Shown here: piece after piece, positions 41,569 to 49,115 of the stretch
Layout of the letters: the number at the start of each line of letters is the position of its first letter
How positions within the stretch are numbered: the first letter of the stretch is position 1
NCBI RefSeq assembly: GCF_026226615.1
Contig: NZ_JAJAPB010000007.1
Coordinates: 1-64,000 of the forward strand
Length of the DNA: 64,000 nt
Origin: Geovibrio ferrireducens
Lineage (GTDB): Bacteria > Chrysiogenota > Deferribacteres > Deferribacterales > Geovibrionaceae
Direction of reading: 5' to 3'
Notes under the pieces: generated by a model
The model's database searches: none
What the model was told of the DNA's origin: nothing
The model's input: only the letters and a program-made list of their open reading frames with translations
Position numbers and translations under genes: made by a program

Positions 41569-41807
41569 TACGCCACCGCCTGATTATCTGCCTGTGCAAT
41601 AGCCCTTGCGCTGTAAAGGCTTCCGACCATTACGTCATAAAAACCTGCGTTTTTAAGCTGAACTTTTGCGCTCATCTTTGCGGCCGCCACAGCCTCATCA
41701 ACTGTGATTTCTCTGTCGCATGTGAGATGCACATCAATCATCCCTGTATCGGGCTTTCCGTCCTGATTCATGCCCGAATATGCAACTCTTACTGTCAACT
41801 CAACCAT
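41568..41807 (-). CDS. Unknown 79-aa early protein
   Basis: Starts MVELTVRVAYSGMNQDGKPD; contains an acidic beta part and a helix EITVDEAVAAAKMSAKVQLK. No family recognised. Its stop overlaps the split helicase start (TAATG). Confidence 0.5.
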   Translation of the reverse strand: MVELTVRVAYSGMNQDGKPDTGMIDVHLTCDREITVDEAVAAAKMSAKVQLKNAGFYDVMVGSLYSARAIAQADNQAVA

Positions 41808-41833
41808 CATAGTTACCTCCGTTTCCCCGTCTT

Positions 41834-42523
41834 TTATTTGTATGCTCTAAGAGCAGTTGCCTTAAAATCTTCCAGATGCTTTTTAAGAATTACTATCCTG
41901 CCGTTTTTTCCCGGCATCTTCATTGAAGCAAGCTCACCAGAAGCCACCCACCGATAAACCGTCTGCTCACTCACGTTAATCTCATAGGCAACATCTTTTA
42001 TCGTGTACCTCTCGGCTTTACCTTTTATAGGAAGGTGAACCACAGGGGCGGGCTTGCCGGTTTTATAAAGGTTTCCTTCTGATGCCGCTGCGCTGTACAT
42101 GCCGTTTATAAAATTTCTGATTTCTTGTGCAGGGTTGTAAGACTGTTCTCTCTGCGTTTTTTCAGTCGGTTCTTTTTCGGGCTTTTCGCTCATGGAATAG
42201 CTTCCGGTCTTGCGGATAGAAGGAAGTATCTCCATCGTCACCCAGTCCTGAAACCTTTCTGCATCACGAACACGGGAGCGGAGAATCAGGCGGTAAAGAT
42301 CGGACTCAGGAATGATATTGACAGGCTGACTGCCTGAAACGCTCTGTTTATAGGGGTGGTGTTTCACCACCCCCCTGCAATGTGCTTTTACGGCATTCGT
42401 TGTATCCCTGTAGCCTAAAGCCTCAGCAACATCTTTCGCCACGAACCACGGTTCACCGTCTTTAATAATTGTGCGAACCGCCCCGAACTCCCTGTTCTTA
42501 AAAACCTGTACAGCATTGCTCAT
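41834..42523 (-). CDS. Bro-N antirepressor with C-terminal HTH
   Basis: 229 aa starting MSNAVQVFKNREFGAVRTII at 42523. The Bro-N domain shows GEPWFVAKDVAEALGYRDTT and RSRVRDAERFQDWVTMEILP. A linker leads to an excisionase-like winged helix (YTIKDVAYEINVSEQTVYRW). It is the probable antirepressor that inactivates the CI-like repressor, which itself has no self-cleavage domain. Confidence 0.85.
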   Translation of the reverse strand: MSNAVQVFKNREFGAVRTIIKDGEPWFVAKDVAEALGYRDTTNAVKAHCRGVVKHHPYKQSVSGSQPVNIIPESDLYRLILRSRVRDAERFQDWVTMEILPSIRKTGSYSMSEKPEKEPTEKTQREQSYNPAQEIRNFINGMYSAAASEGNLYKTGKPAPVVHLPIKGKAERYTIKDVAYEINVSEQTVYRWVASGELASMKMPGKNGRIVILKKHLEDFKATALRAYK

Positions 42524-42543
42524 GTTGCCTTCTCCCTTGTTCA

Positions 42544-42933
42544 TCAGAGATTTGCTCTTGATATAAACTCATCAAGATAGTCAGCACGCAGAATTAAAGC
42601 GTCTCTGGTCAGTTTCTCTGCTCTTACAGAGGGGATATTGCTTACAGCAAAATTTTTGTAAGAGAGATCAGCAGGTTCAAAGTCAGTATCATTCACAAAA
42701 CCAAGATGTTCTCTCCAGAGAAACTTACCCCACTTACAGAGAGACTCCTCACTGGGAAGGGCAGGAGAGTACACGACTACAGCTTTCCCTTTGAGAACAT
42801 CCAAGAAATCACGGCTAAGATTCTTTGCAATCACATCAATAGCATAACCGTCCTTGCGTGCCGTCACGGTGTCAAAAGCCTTGATATAAGGCATTATTTC
42901 AAAAACGTTCACTCGCCATGCCCTTTTAGCCAT
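42544..42933 (-). CDS. Unknown first gene of the early operon
   Basis: 129 aa starting MAKRAWRVNVFEIMPYIKAF at 42933 with AGGAGG upstream (the longer start at 42972 lacks one). Mixed alpha/beta, no family recognised. As first gene next to the operators it is where lambda-type phages place cro or other fast early genes, but no helix-turn-helix is evident. Confidence 0.55.
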   Translation of the reverse strand: MAKRAWRVNVFEIMPYIKAFDTVTARKDGYAIDVIAKNLSRDFLDVLKGKAVVVYSPALPSEESLCKWGKFLWREHLGFVNDTDFEPADLSYKNFAVSNIPSVRAEKLTRDALILRADYLDEFISRANL

Positions 42934-43059
42934 TTTCTTTTCCTCCTGCTCTCCCCTTTTACTGCGGAGCATCCTGACTGCTCCCCCTGTGCATAGAGGA
43001 GGGTCTGAGTTAAGGTATAAAGAGATTGCCCTTAACCCCCGCCTCTGCTATTCTTGGCT

Positions 43060-43114
43060 GATGTTAACAACGTTGTTAACATCTACAGTGAGATTATCAC
43101 TTACTAATATTAGT
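43060..43114. promoter_or_regulatory. Repressor operators in divergent promoter region
   Basis: A perfect 24-bp palindrome (GATGTTAACAAC and its reverse complement, 43060-43083), an inverted repeat GTGA-N5-TCAC (43089-43101) and a perfect 12-bp palindrome ACTAATATTAGT (43103-43114). They lie between the early operon (minus) and the repressor (plus), where CI/Cro-type operators are expected. Confidence 0.7.
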
Positions 43115-43142
43115 GTCAAATAAAATATTGGTGAATAATACA

Positions 43143-43565
43143 ATGAGCCACGGAGAAAGGATTAAAAATATTCGTAAAATATTGAAACTAAACCAGAAAG
43201 ATTTTTCTGATAAAATAGGAATAAACCAAAGTACCTTGTCTCAATATGAGAGCGGAACAATAAACCCAAGCAAAGCTGTATTAATATCAATATCTAACTC
43301 ATTTGGAGTGAGCATAGAATGGCTACTAACCGGAGAAGGGGAAATGCTCGCTGCGTTCGCAGGGAAGAACTATCAGAACATAGGGGATGGGAACTCGATC
43401 ACTGTCATTGATGACGTATACAAAAGCAAAATAAACATCAACGACAGATTCAACAGCCTTTCACCCGAAGCACAGGAAGTTATTAATCTGCTTATGGAAT
43501 TTCCCATACCAAGCATCATAAGCGAGCTTAAAGAAAAGCTCATGAAATATAAAAATATCACATAA
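43143..43565 (+). CDS. CI-like prophage repressor without protease domain
   Basis: 140 aa from MSHGERIKNIRKILKLNQKD. The Xre HTH (DFSDKIGINQSTLSQYESGT) is clear. The C-terminus (LSPEAQEVINLLMEFPI...LKEKLMKY) is a short helical oligomerisation part, with no S24/LexA-type serine-lysine domain. Induction by RecA self-cleavage is thus not expected; relief by the antirepressors is. Confidence 0.85.
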   Translation: MSHGERIKNIRKILKLNQKDFSDKIGINQSTLSQYESGTINPSKAVLISISNSFGVSIEWLLTGEGEMLAAFAGKNYQNIGDGNSITVIDDVYKSKININDRFNSLSPEAQEVINLLMEFPIPSIISELKEKLMKYKNIT

Positions 43566-43628
43566 CCCCTTTTTCCATTGTAAACCCCTAAACGCCTTGT
43601 TAAAATCATAAAAAAACAGGGGGTCACA

Positions 43629-44330
43629 ATGCTTGTAAAATGTAAAACATGCGGACACGAAATATCTCATAACGCAAAAACTTGCCCTAATTGCGGTGAA
43701 AAACACCCAGTCCCGATTCCTAAAGGATGCTTACAAATAATATTAGCAATAATAATAATTATGGGATTGATCGGTTTTTGTTCTTCTGATGACAAGGTTG
43801 GATATACCAAAGGAACTGTTCAAGACTATTCGGAAATGCTGATAGATGATGTAAGTATACCAAACAGGAAACGAGCGAAAGTATTTATATATTCAAAGGC
43901 AAACACTCTCGAAGATAGGGCAGCAACTGTCATTGATGCCGCAATTAAGTATCAAAACGAATATGGTTTTGACACCGTTAGCATAATAATGAGATGCGAG
44001 AATGTGCTTGAGTCGGGAACATGTGCTTATGCTAATTATACACCAGATAGAAAAGGAAATTCAGGAGAAGACAAGAGTGAAAAATGGGTTGTTCAGTCAA
44101 GCGCAGAGATACCAAGCGAATTACAAGAGCAAACATCAAAACTCTGGTATCAAAACAGAGATAGATTCATCGAATCAAAACTTATTACCTTCCCAAACGG
44201 TAATTCGTTTATGGATGATAATCATTTAAACGAAGATGCCTTGAAAAATTTTATTGCAAATAGATTAGAAGTAAATAAAGAACAACTATCTATGGCGTAC
44301 TATTCACTTGAAACTGTATACGAACAGTAA
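43629..44330 (+). CDS. Zinc-ribbon membrane cargo protein (DUF4875-like)
   Basis: 233 aa. N-terminal zinc ribbon (CKTCGHEISHNAKTCPNCGE) at residues 5-24, one membrane span at about 36-52 and a globular domain (RAKVFIYSKANTLEDRAATV). It lies 63 bases after the repressor on the same strand and is likely expressed in the lysogen. The domain resembles DUF4875. A role such as superinfection exclusion is only a guess. Confidence 0.6.
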   Translation: MLVKCKTCGHEISHNAKTCPNCGEKHPVPIPKGCLQIILAIIIIMGLIGFCSSDDKVGYTKGTVQDYSEMLIDDVSIPNRKRAKVFIYSKANTLEDRAATVIDAAIKYQNEYGFDTVSIIMRCENVLESGTCAYANYTPDRKGNSGEDKSEKWVVQSSAEIPSELQEQTSKLWYQNRDRFIESKLITFPNGNSFMDDNHLNEDALKNFIANRLEVNKEQLSMAYYSLETVYEQ

Positions 44331-44332
44331 TC

Positions 44333-44695
44333 TCACTTCTTTATCGTCCAAATTTTCACCTTTTTCTTTGCTCCGGCGGAAGCTTTCTCAGCACGCCGGA
44401 GAAAACGCTCCTCATCATCGGCGAGTATCAGAAGTATGCCGGGGTTTCTTCCGGTTATCTCAGCATAATATAGCGACTGCCCTACAGCCTCAGCCCATTT
44501 CTTACCAAAATCAACCTCAACAGCATAATCACTCAAAAGACAATCAACCCTCGTACTGTCCGGCAGAACATATTCCACCTGCCCACCCATCTTATCACAC
44601 CAATACCGCTGAAAATCTTTCTCACTTTTTAACTCAAGAGGTTTTGCACATGCCGATAATATAATAATGAGCAAGAGTATAAAAAAACGTTTCAT
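44333..44695 (-). CDS. Lipoprotein with nuclease-like domain
   Basis: 120 aa. Signal and lipobox ILSACAKP with Cys at about 16. The domain RVDCLLSDYAVEVDFGKKWAEAVGQSLYYA has the D...E-V-D...K order of PD-(D/E)XK nuclease folds. So a lipid-anchored periplasmic protein is predicted. Lysogen-expressed cargo in the repressor-integrase interval. DNA cleavage is not shown. Confidence 0.65.
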   Translation of the reverse strand: MKRFFILLLIIILSACAKPLELKSEKDFQRYWCDKMGGQVEYVLPDSTRVDCLLSDYAVEVDFGKKWAEAVGQSLYYAEITGRNPGILLILADDEERFLRRAEKASAGAKKKVKIWTIKK

Positions 44696-44729
44696 TACAT
44701 CACCTTATAATTCACAAACGGGGGATTAA

Positions 44730-45023
44730 ATGCCTAAATTCAGCAACTCAGGAGAAAACAACACCATAACCTATATTAAAAATCTTACCAACTGTACAGT
44801 ACACATCCACGGCCGCGCACACATCACAGTAACAGATCACGATTCTGAGCAAATGCGCCAACTCATAAGAGCCAAAATCAGAGAGATAGGACGCTCCGAA
44901 TACTGGCTTCAGGAGATGTATTTTGAGGCTCACGGGGAACGCATTGCACATATCGACTTCGCAGAACCGGAAGCTCTCCGCAAGCTTGCGGAGTTCGCAT
45001 CTTCTTTCAGTATTAAAACATAA
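44730..45023 (+). CDS. Unknown 97-aa cargo protein
   Basis: MPKFSNSGENNTITYIKNLT, HIHGRAHITVTDHDSEQMRQ, then helices. GGGGG lies before the ATG. Divergent from the lipoprotein gene with only 34 bases between. No family recognised. Confidence 0.6.
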   Translation: MPKFSNSGENNTITYIKNLTNCTVHIHGRAHITVTDHDSEQMRQLIRAKIREIGRSEYWLQEMYFEAHGERIAHIDFAEPEALRKLAEFASSFSIKT

Positions 45024-45068
45024 TTATTCAGAAAAATCATGAGATCTTACACTATACAATACTGGATA

Positions 45069-45483
45069 GCGGGCATAAAAAAATTCATTCGGACTCAAAA
45101 CGGGCGCAAAAAACGGGCATAAACGAAATGGTTAATTTTTCTTTTATAACAGTTGTTTTCATTGTTTTTTAGATTTAAAACGGGCGGTTTAAAAACCTTC
45201 AAAAACAGATTTGATTATAAAATTAGATCAAATATATAAATGCTTTAATAAAAACAATACTTCAATATCGGGCAATTAGTCAAATAATAAAAATTTTTTC
45301 TACAAATATATAAGAAAGAAACTTTTTATTAACCGCCCAAAAAACCCCTCGCTTCAAGTAACTGATAAATAACAAAAACGTCCCGACAGGGAAAAACGAG
45401 CAGAATCTTTAAAAATCATTGAATATCAGCAGGTTCCGAATGTTGTTTTTTGCGCCCGAAGTTTTGTCCCGTTTTATGCCCGC
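45069..45483. other. Mirror-symmetric repeat array, candidate replication origin
   Basis: Three nested perfect inverted repeat pairs share nearly one centre near 45275: GCGGGCATAAAA (45069-45080) with 45472-45483, CGGGCGCAAAAAA (45101-45113) with 45446-45458, and GGGCGGTT (45182-45189) with 45331-45338. More CGGGC cores lie at 45114 and 45269. The middle 140 bp is extremely AT-rich. There is no ORF. Iterons flanking an AT-rich core are typical of origins. Confidence 0.5.
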
Positions 45484-46052
45484 TTGCCTCTGATGAAGAA
45501 GTGAAGAAAGCGCGTTTTCTGGAGTAAAACACCCTGACAAAACATTAATAAAAACGAGAAAGCTTGCTTCCGCAAGGGCAAGACGAGTTAATTTGAACCG
45601 CCTTCACAATCCTTCCCATGGAAGACGAAACACGCATAATTAATAAAAACATTGATATACAAACAGTTTAGTCATTGCATTGCATTTTTTCTGCAAAAAA
45701 AACATGCCCCTTGGGAACTAAGCGCTGCGCACAGGGCTTTTGCGCCGGGAGAACCTATAAAAAAAAGGTGGGCAAGAATAGCGCGCCCCCTTGCGGTTTA
45801 AAAACTCTGTTGTGTTTTATTTTTTCGTATTTTTCGCGCGAGCTTCCCTTCAACACCACCACCGCGCAAGCAGAGCCGGAAGAAAGGTAAACGGGAATAA
45901 AAAACATAGCGCCCGAAACTTCTTCGGGGGACAAACACAAGAAAGGCTTTCTGATGGGAAGAAGGTTGCGCCGCCATGCGCGTCGATGACGAACAACTTA
46001 TCTCAGATATCCGACTCCGTCCGACTCAACGGCTTAATAAGCAAGCGGCGCC
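45484..46052. other. Noncoding region before integrase end
   Basis: No convincing gene. A hairpin CTTGC-TTCC-GCAAG occurs near 45564-45578. The short open frames at 45675-46105 look random (Cys/Lys/Arg-rich, no ribosome binding site). It may hold the packaging or integration sites of the phage. Confidence 0.4.
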
Positions 46053-47264
46053 CTAATCTGATGAATCCTCATCGGGGTGGCGGTTGCCGGTTATCGTTGC
46101 CCTGAAGCGCCGGGCAGCCGACTTTGCTTTGAGCTTCCTGGCCGGTTTATCTGTGTACATAATATTAGCTTGCTGTGCGGCGTGTTGAAGTCGCTGATCG
46201 CGCACGTGGGCGTATTTCTGCGTTACCTGAATACTGCTGTGTGTGAGCATCTTGCTCACTACATCGATCTGAACACCGGACTCCACGAGAAACGTGGCAT
46301 ATGTATGCCGCAGGTCGTGAAAACGCACATGAGGGCGAATCCCCGCGAGCTTCTTGGCTTTATCCCATAGTGTTCTTATGTCCTGCCGCTGTCCTTCTGT
46401 ATAACGCGAGGGGAACACATATTCGCTTTTGACAGGGATTCTGTCTAACAATCTGATAGCTGATTCCGGAACCAACAATGTTTTTGCCTTCTTGTTTTTG
46501 GTTTTCTTGAGCCTGATCATACATCTGTCGCGATCTATATCATCCCACTTCATTCTGAAAATACTTGAGACTCTCAACCCGGTAAACAAGGCAAATAATA
46601 TCAGTTCTCCCCCGTTGTCCCTGAATGCGTACTCATTGCACACCTTGACTAAGGCGGCAGCTTCAACGGCAGTCAGAGCCTCGACGATAGTATTGTCCGG
46701 AGTGCTGAGTTTTATCCGTCCCGCCGGGTTGTTTTCATTATAAATCTTTATATCAGCCAGATAATTAAAGAGCCGCTTAACAACCTGTAGGTATTGTCTG
46801 ACAGTAGCCGGAGACAAATTCACCGACTCTTTTTCAGAGGTCAGCTTATTTACTTTAATAACCTTTTTAAGCTTTATTTTTGAAATGTAGTCTTCGATGT
46901 GAGTCGGAGTTATAGCTGTTATCAGCTGCTCACCATAATCTTTTTTGAAAACCTGAAGGCGCAATTTATCATCATTCCATGATGCGGGTTTTTCCGCCTC
47001 TGCCCATGTCAAATAACGGGAGATAGCTTCATTTATGGTGATTGCCTTCTGTTCCTCCGTTGCTTCATCAAGCAACTTTTTACTCCTGATTCTTGCCGCA
47101 ACAGCGACAGAAAACTGGTCCGAAAGCCACCCTACTTTCTCTTGCTTCTGCTTACCGTTCTTATAATATTTAATATAGAAACAGCGGTCAGGTTTGCCTT
47201 TGTACCGTTTTGACTCTGACTCGTAGTAATAAACACCAGAAGCACTGGTCTTTGTTAACTTCAT
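46053..47264 (-). CDS. Tyrosine recombinase integrase
   Basis: 403 aa. N-terminal Arm/DUF4102-like part (YYYESESKRYKGKPDRCFYI), SAM-like core-binding domain (about 95-190) and catalytic domain with Arg in FTGLRVSSIF, HDLRHTYA and H/Y in THSSIQVTQKYAHV. It catalyses recombination between attP and the tRNA-Leu site. It is read away from attR, which is 160 bases behind its start. Confidence 0.93.
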   Translation of the reverse strand: MKLTKTSASGVYYYESESKRYKGKPDRCFYIKYYKNGKQKQEKVGWLSDQFSVAVAARIRSKKLLDEATEEQKAITINEAISRYLTWAEAEKPASWNDDKLRLQVFKKDYGEQLITAITPTHIEDYISKIKLKKVIKVNKLTSEKESVNLSPATVRQYLQVVKRLFNYLADIKIYNENNPAGRIKLSTPDNTIVEALTAVEAAALVKVCNEYAFRDNGGELILFALFTGLRVSSIFRMKWDDIDRDRCMIRLKKTKNKKAKTLLVPESAIRLLDRIPVKSEYVFPSRYTEGQRQDIRTLWDKAKKLAGIRPHVRFHDLRHTYATFLVESGVQIDVVSKMLTHSSIQVTQKYAHVRDQRLQHAAQQANIMYTDKPARKLKAKSAARRFRATITGNRHPDEDSSD

Positions 47265-47274
47265 AATTTTTCTC

Positions 47275-47298
47275 TTTTTACACTTGTTTTACACTTAC
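47275..47298 (+). other. Candidate integrase arm-type site, right
   Basis: TTTTTACACT and TTTTACACTTAC units, 22 of 24 bases identical with 4548-4571 and in the same orientation. It lies 11 bases upstream of the integrase start, so binding could also repress the integrase gene. Confidence 0.55.
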
Positions 47299-47425
47299 AG
47301 AGATAGAAAAGAGTATAGAAATATATAAAAACGAGCGCAAGCATAAAAGAAATAAACACATATCCATTAGGCTTTTTAGTAAAAAATAGAATTATGGAGA
47401 AGATTGTTTTAAGGTTATGTGCCGT

Positions 47426-47478
47426 ACTCAAAATCCGCCGGTGGCAACATCGTGGGGGTTCGAGTCCCCCTTTCGGCA
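47426..47478 (+). repeat. attR core (tRNA-Leu 3' fragment)
   Basis: 53 bp equal to the 3' part of tRNA-Leu at 4456-4508 except for one base. No 5' half and no promoter, so not a functional tRNA gene. Marks the right end of the prophage. Confidence 0.92.
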
Positions 47479-47560
47479 CTCTTTATTATCAACTGCTTAC
47501 GTGATTTAGCACGCTAAATAAAAATCCCATTTTTACACTTTTCTAACGTTTTTTCTAACG

Positions 47561-47597
47561 CCTGTAGTCAGTGAATGACTACAGGAACAATTCCTGT
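47561..47597 (+). promoter_or_regulatory. Two mutually exclusive hairpins
   Basis: CCTGTAGTCA-GTGAA-TGACTACAGG (47561-47585) is a perfect 10-bp hairpin, and ACAGGAA-CAA-TTCCTGT (47581-47597) another. Both use ACAGG at 47581-47585, so only one can form. They lie 56-92 bases before the AlbA_2 gene and could be a terminator/attenuator or a protein site. No T-run. Confidence 0.4.
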
Positions 47598-47652
47598 TTA
47601 CTCACAGAGCGATAGATATTAGAATCAATAAAACATCATTGACGGAGCAACC

Positions 47653-48966
47653 ATGCCTGAAAATCAGAATACCGAATATAAAGAAAGCTGGAATGATGAC
47701 CATCTGAAACAGCTTTGCAGTTTTGCAAATGCACAGGGCGGCGTTCTTTATGTCGGTATTAATGATGACGGACAGGTTGTCGGCGTTAGTAACTATAAAA
47801 AACTTGCTGACGATCTGCCGAATAAGATTCAAAGCAAGCTTGGCATATTCCCTGAAATCAGCCTGAAAGAGCAGGACTGTAAGCATTTTCTTGAAATACA
47901 TATCAGACCTTCTTCAATGGCAATCTCTTTAAGCGGCAGATATTACCAGCGCACCGGAAGCACCACAAAAGAGGTTGTGGGCAAAGCCCTGACTGAATTT
48001 CTGCTCTGCAAATCCGGCATGTCTTGGGGTGATGTCATAGAAGAAGATGCCACCTTTGATGACATCGACAATGAAAGTGTTGCCGTGTATCTCAATGACG
48101 CAGAGCGCTCAGGGCGCATCCCTGACGCAAAGAATCTGTCTGTTCATGAACTGCTTGATAAGCTGAACCTAACCAAAAACGGCAGACTGAAAAGAGCCGC
48201 CATAATTCTTTTCGGCAAAAATCCCGAAAAGTTCTACCGCCACACATATGTAAAAGTCGGACGGTTTGTCGGCGGAGAAATTTCCCCTAAGTTCCATGAA
48301 ATAATCGAAGGCAACATAATCAGCTTACAGAAAAGAGTTTTTGAGATAATTGAAACCAAATTCATAATAAAGAACATATCCTTTGAGGGCGTGAACCGCA
48401 TAGAAACACCTGAATACCCCTTCCCTGCCCTTCGGGAAGCGATCTTGAACGCCTTGATTCATCGTGATTACATGGGCAACATGACGCAGATTAAAATATA
48501 TGACGACCGCCTGCAAATCTGGAATGACGGCTCACTTGTGGAAGGCTTGACCGTTGAAATGCTAAAGCAGAACCACCCTTCCAGACCGAGAAACAGGCTC
48601 ATTGCCGATGCCTGCCTGAAGGGAGGCTACATTGAAGCATGGGGAACAGGAATACCGAAAATCATTGATACCTGCAAATCCGCAGGTTTGCCTGAACCTG
48701 AAATCTGTGAAGCCTTCGGCGGCTTTCAGATAACCATCTTCAAAGACAGATACAACGAAGCCTCGCTCCGAAAAATGGGCTTAAACGAACGGCAGATCAA
48801 AGCCGTTCTCTATGTAAAGGAAAACGGCTCAATCACCAATTCGGAGTATCAGAAGCTGAATGACGTGGGCAAGACAACAGCCACAGAAGAACTTGGCAAT
48901 CTAGCAGACAAAGATTTACTGTTCCATTCAGGAACTGGGCGAGGCAGCAATTATACTTTAAAATAA
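47653..48966 (+). CDS. AlbA_2 (Schlafen) domain ATP-binding protein
   Basis: 437 aa. N-terminal AlbA_2 DNA-binding domain (TEYKESWNDDHLKQLCSFANAQGGVLYVGI), central HATPase_c-type domain (YPFPALREAILNALIHRDY and GGYIEAWGTGIPKIIDTCKS) and C-terminal winged helix (LNERQIKAVLYVKENGSITN). Often annotated RecG-like transcription regulators. GGAG precedes the ATG. First gene beyond attR. Confidence 0.88.
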   Translation: MPENQNTEYKESWNDDHLKQLCSFANAQGGVLYVGINDDGQVVGVSNYKKLADDLPNKIQSKLGIFPEISLKEQDCKHFLEIHIRPSSMAISLSGRYYQRTGSTTKEVVGKALTEFLLCKSGMSWGDVIEEDATFDDIDNESVAVYLNDAERSGRIPDAKNLSVHELLDKLNLTKNGRLKRAAIILFGKNPEKFYRHTYVKVGRFVGGEISPKFHEIIEGNIISLQKRVFEIIETKFIIKNISFEGVNRIETPEYPFPALREAILNALIHRDYMGNMTQIKIYDDRLQIWNDGSLVEGLTVEMLKQNHPSRPRNRLIADACLKGGYIEAWGTGIPKIIDTCKSAGLPEPEICEAFGGFQITIFKDRYNEASLRKMGLNERQIKAVLYVKENGSITNSEYQKLNDVGKTTATEELGNLADKDLLFHSGTGRGSNYTLK

Positions 48967-48968
48967 TC

Positions 48969-49012
48969 GGCCGCTAATTGGCCGAATTGGCCAGTAATTG
49001 ACCGCTAATTGG
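48969..49012. repeat. Tandem CTAATTGG/GAATTGGCC repeats
   Basis: Four short units related to GCTAATTGGCC follow just behind the stop codon of the AlbA_2 gene. In the same frame after the stop they would read SAANWPNWPVIDR, so they could be a cut-off C-terminal tail. Otherwise of unknown use. Confidence 0.35.
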
Positions 49013-49115
49013 ATGATACATTAAGTCAACAGCCTATTATCTCATTGACGGATAAATGGCGATGATGACAGATAGATGACGTACAACATAGTTATACAAT
49101 ATCGTAACCAACCAA

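Larger units (their letters stand above)
4456..47478. mobile_element. Prophage with lambda-like head and P2-like contractile tail
   Basis: About 43.0 kb between 53-bp direct repeats of the tRNA-Leu 3' end (one mismatch). It has a tyrosine integrase, repressor, replication genes, terminase, head, lysis and tail modules, all apparently intact, with the virion genes on one strand. I saw no frameshifted or missing structural gene except the programmed one in the tail chaperone, so it may be inducible. Confidence 0.93.

Noticed and set aside
45675-46105. Plus-strand frames before the integrase stop
   Set aside because: Cys/Arg/Lys-rich, no ribosome binding site, partly antisense to integrase.
4590-47264. 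Mu-like transposable phage
   Set aside because: No MuA/MuB transposase; a tyrosine integrase and tRNA att sites are present instead.
47419-47480. Second tRNA-Leu gene
   Set aside because: Only the 3' 53 bases are present; acceptor 5' strand, D arm and promoter are missing, so it is attR.
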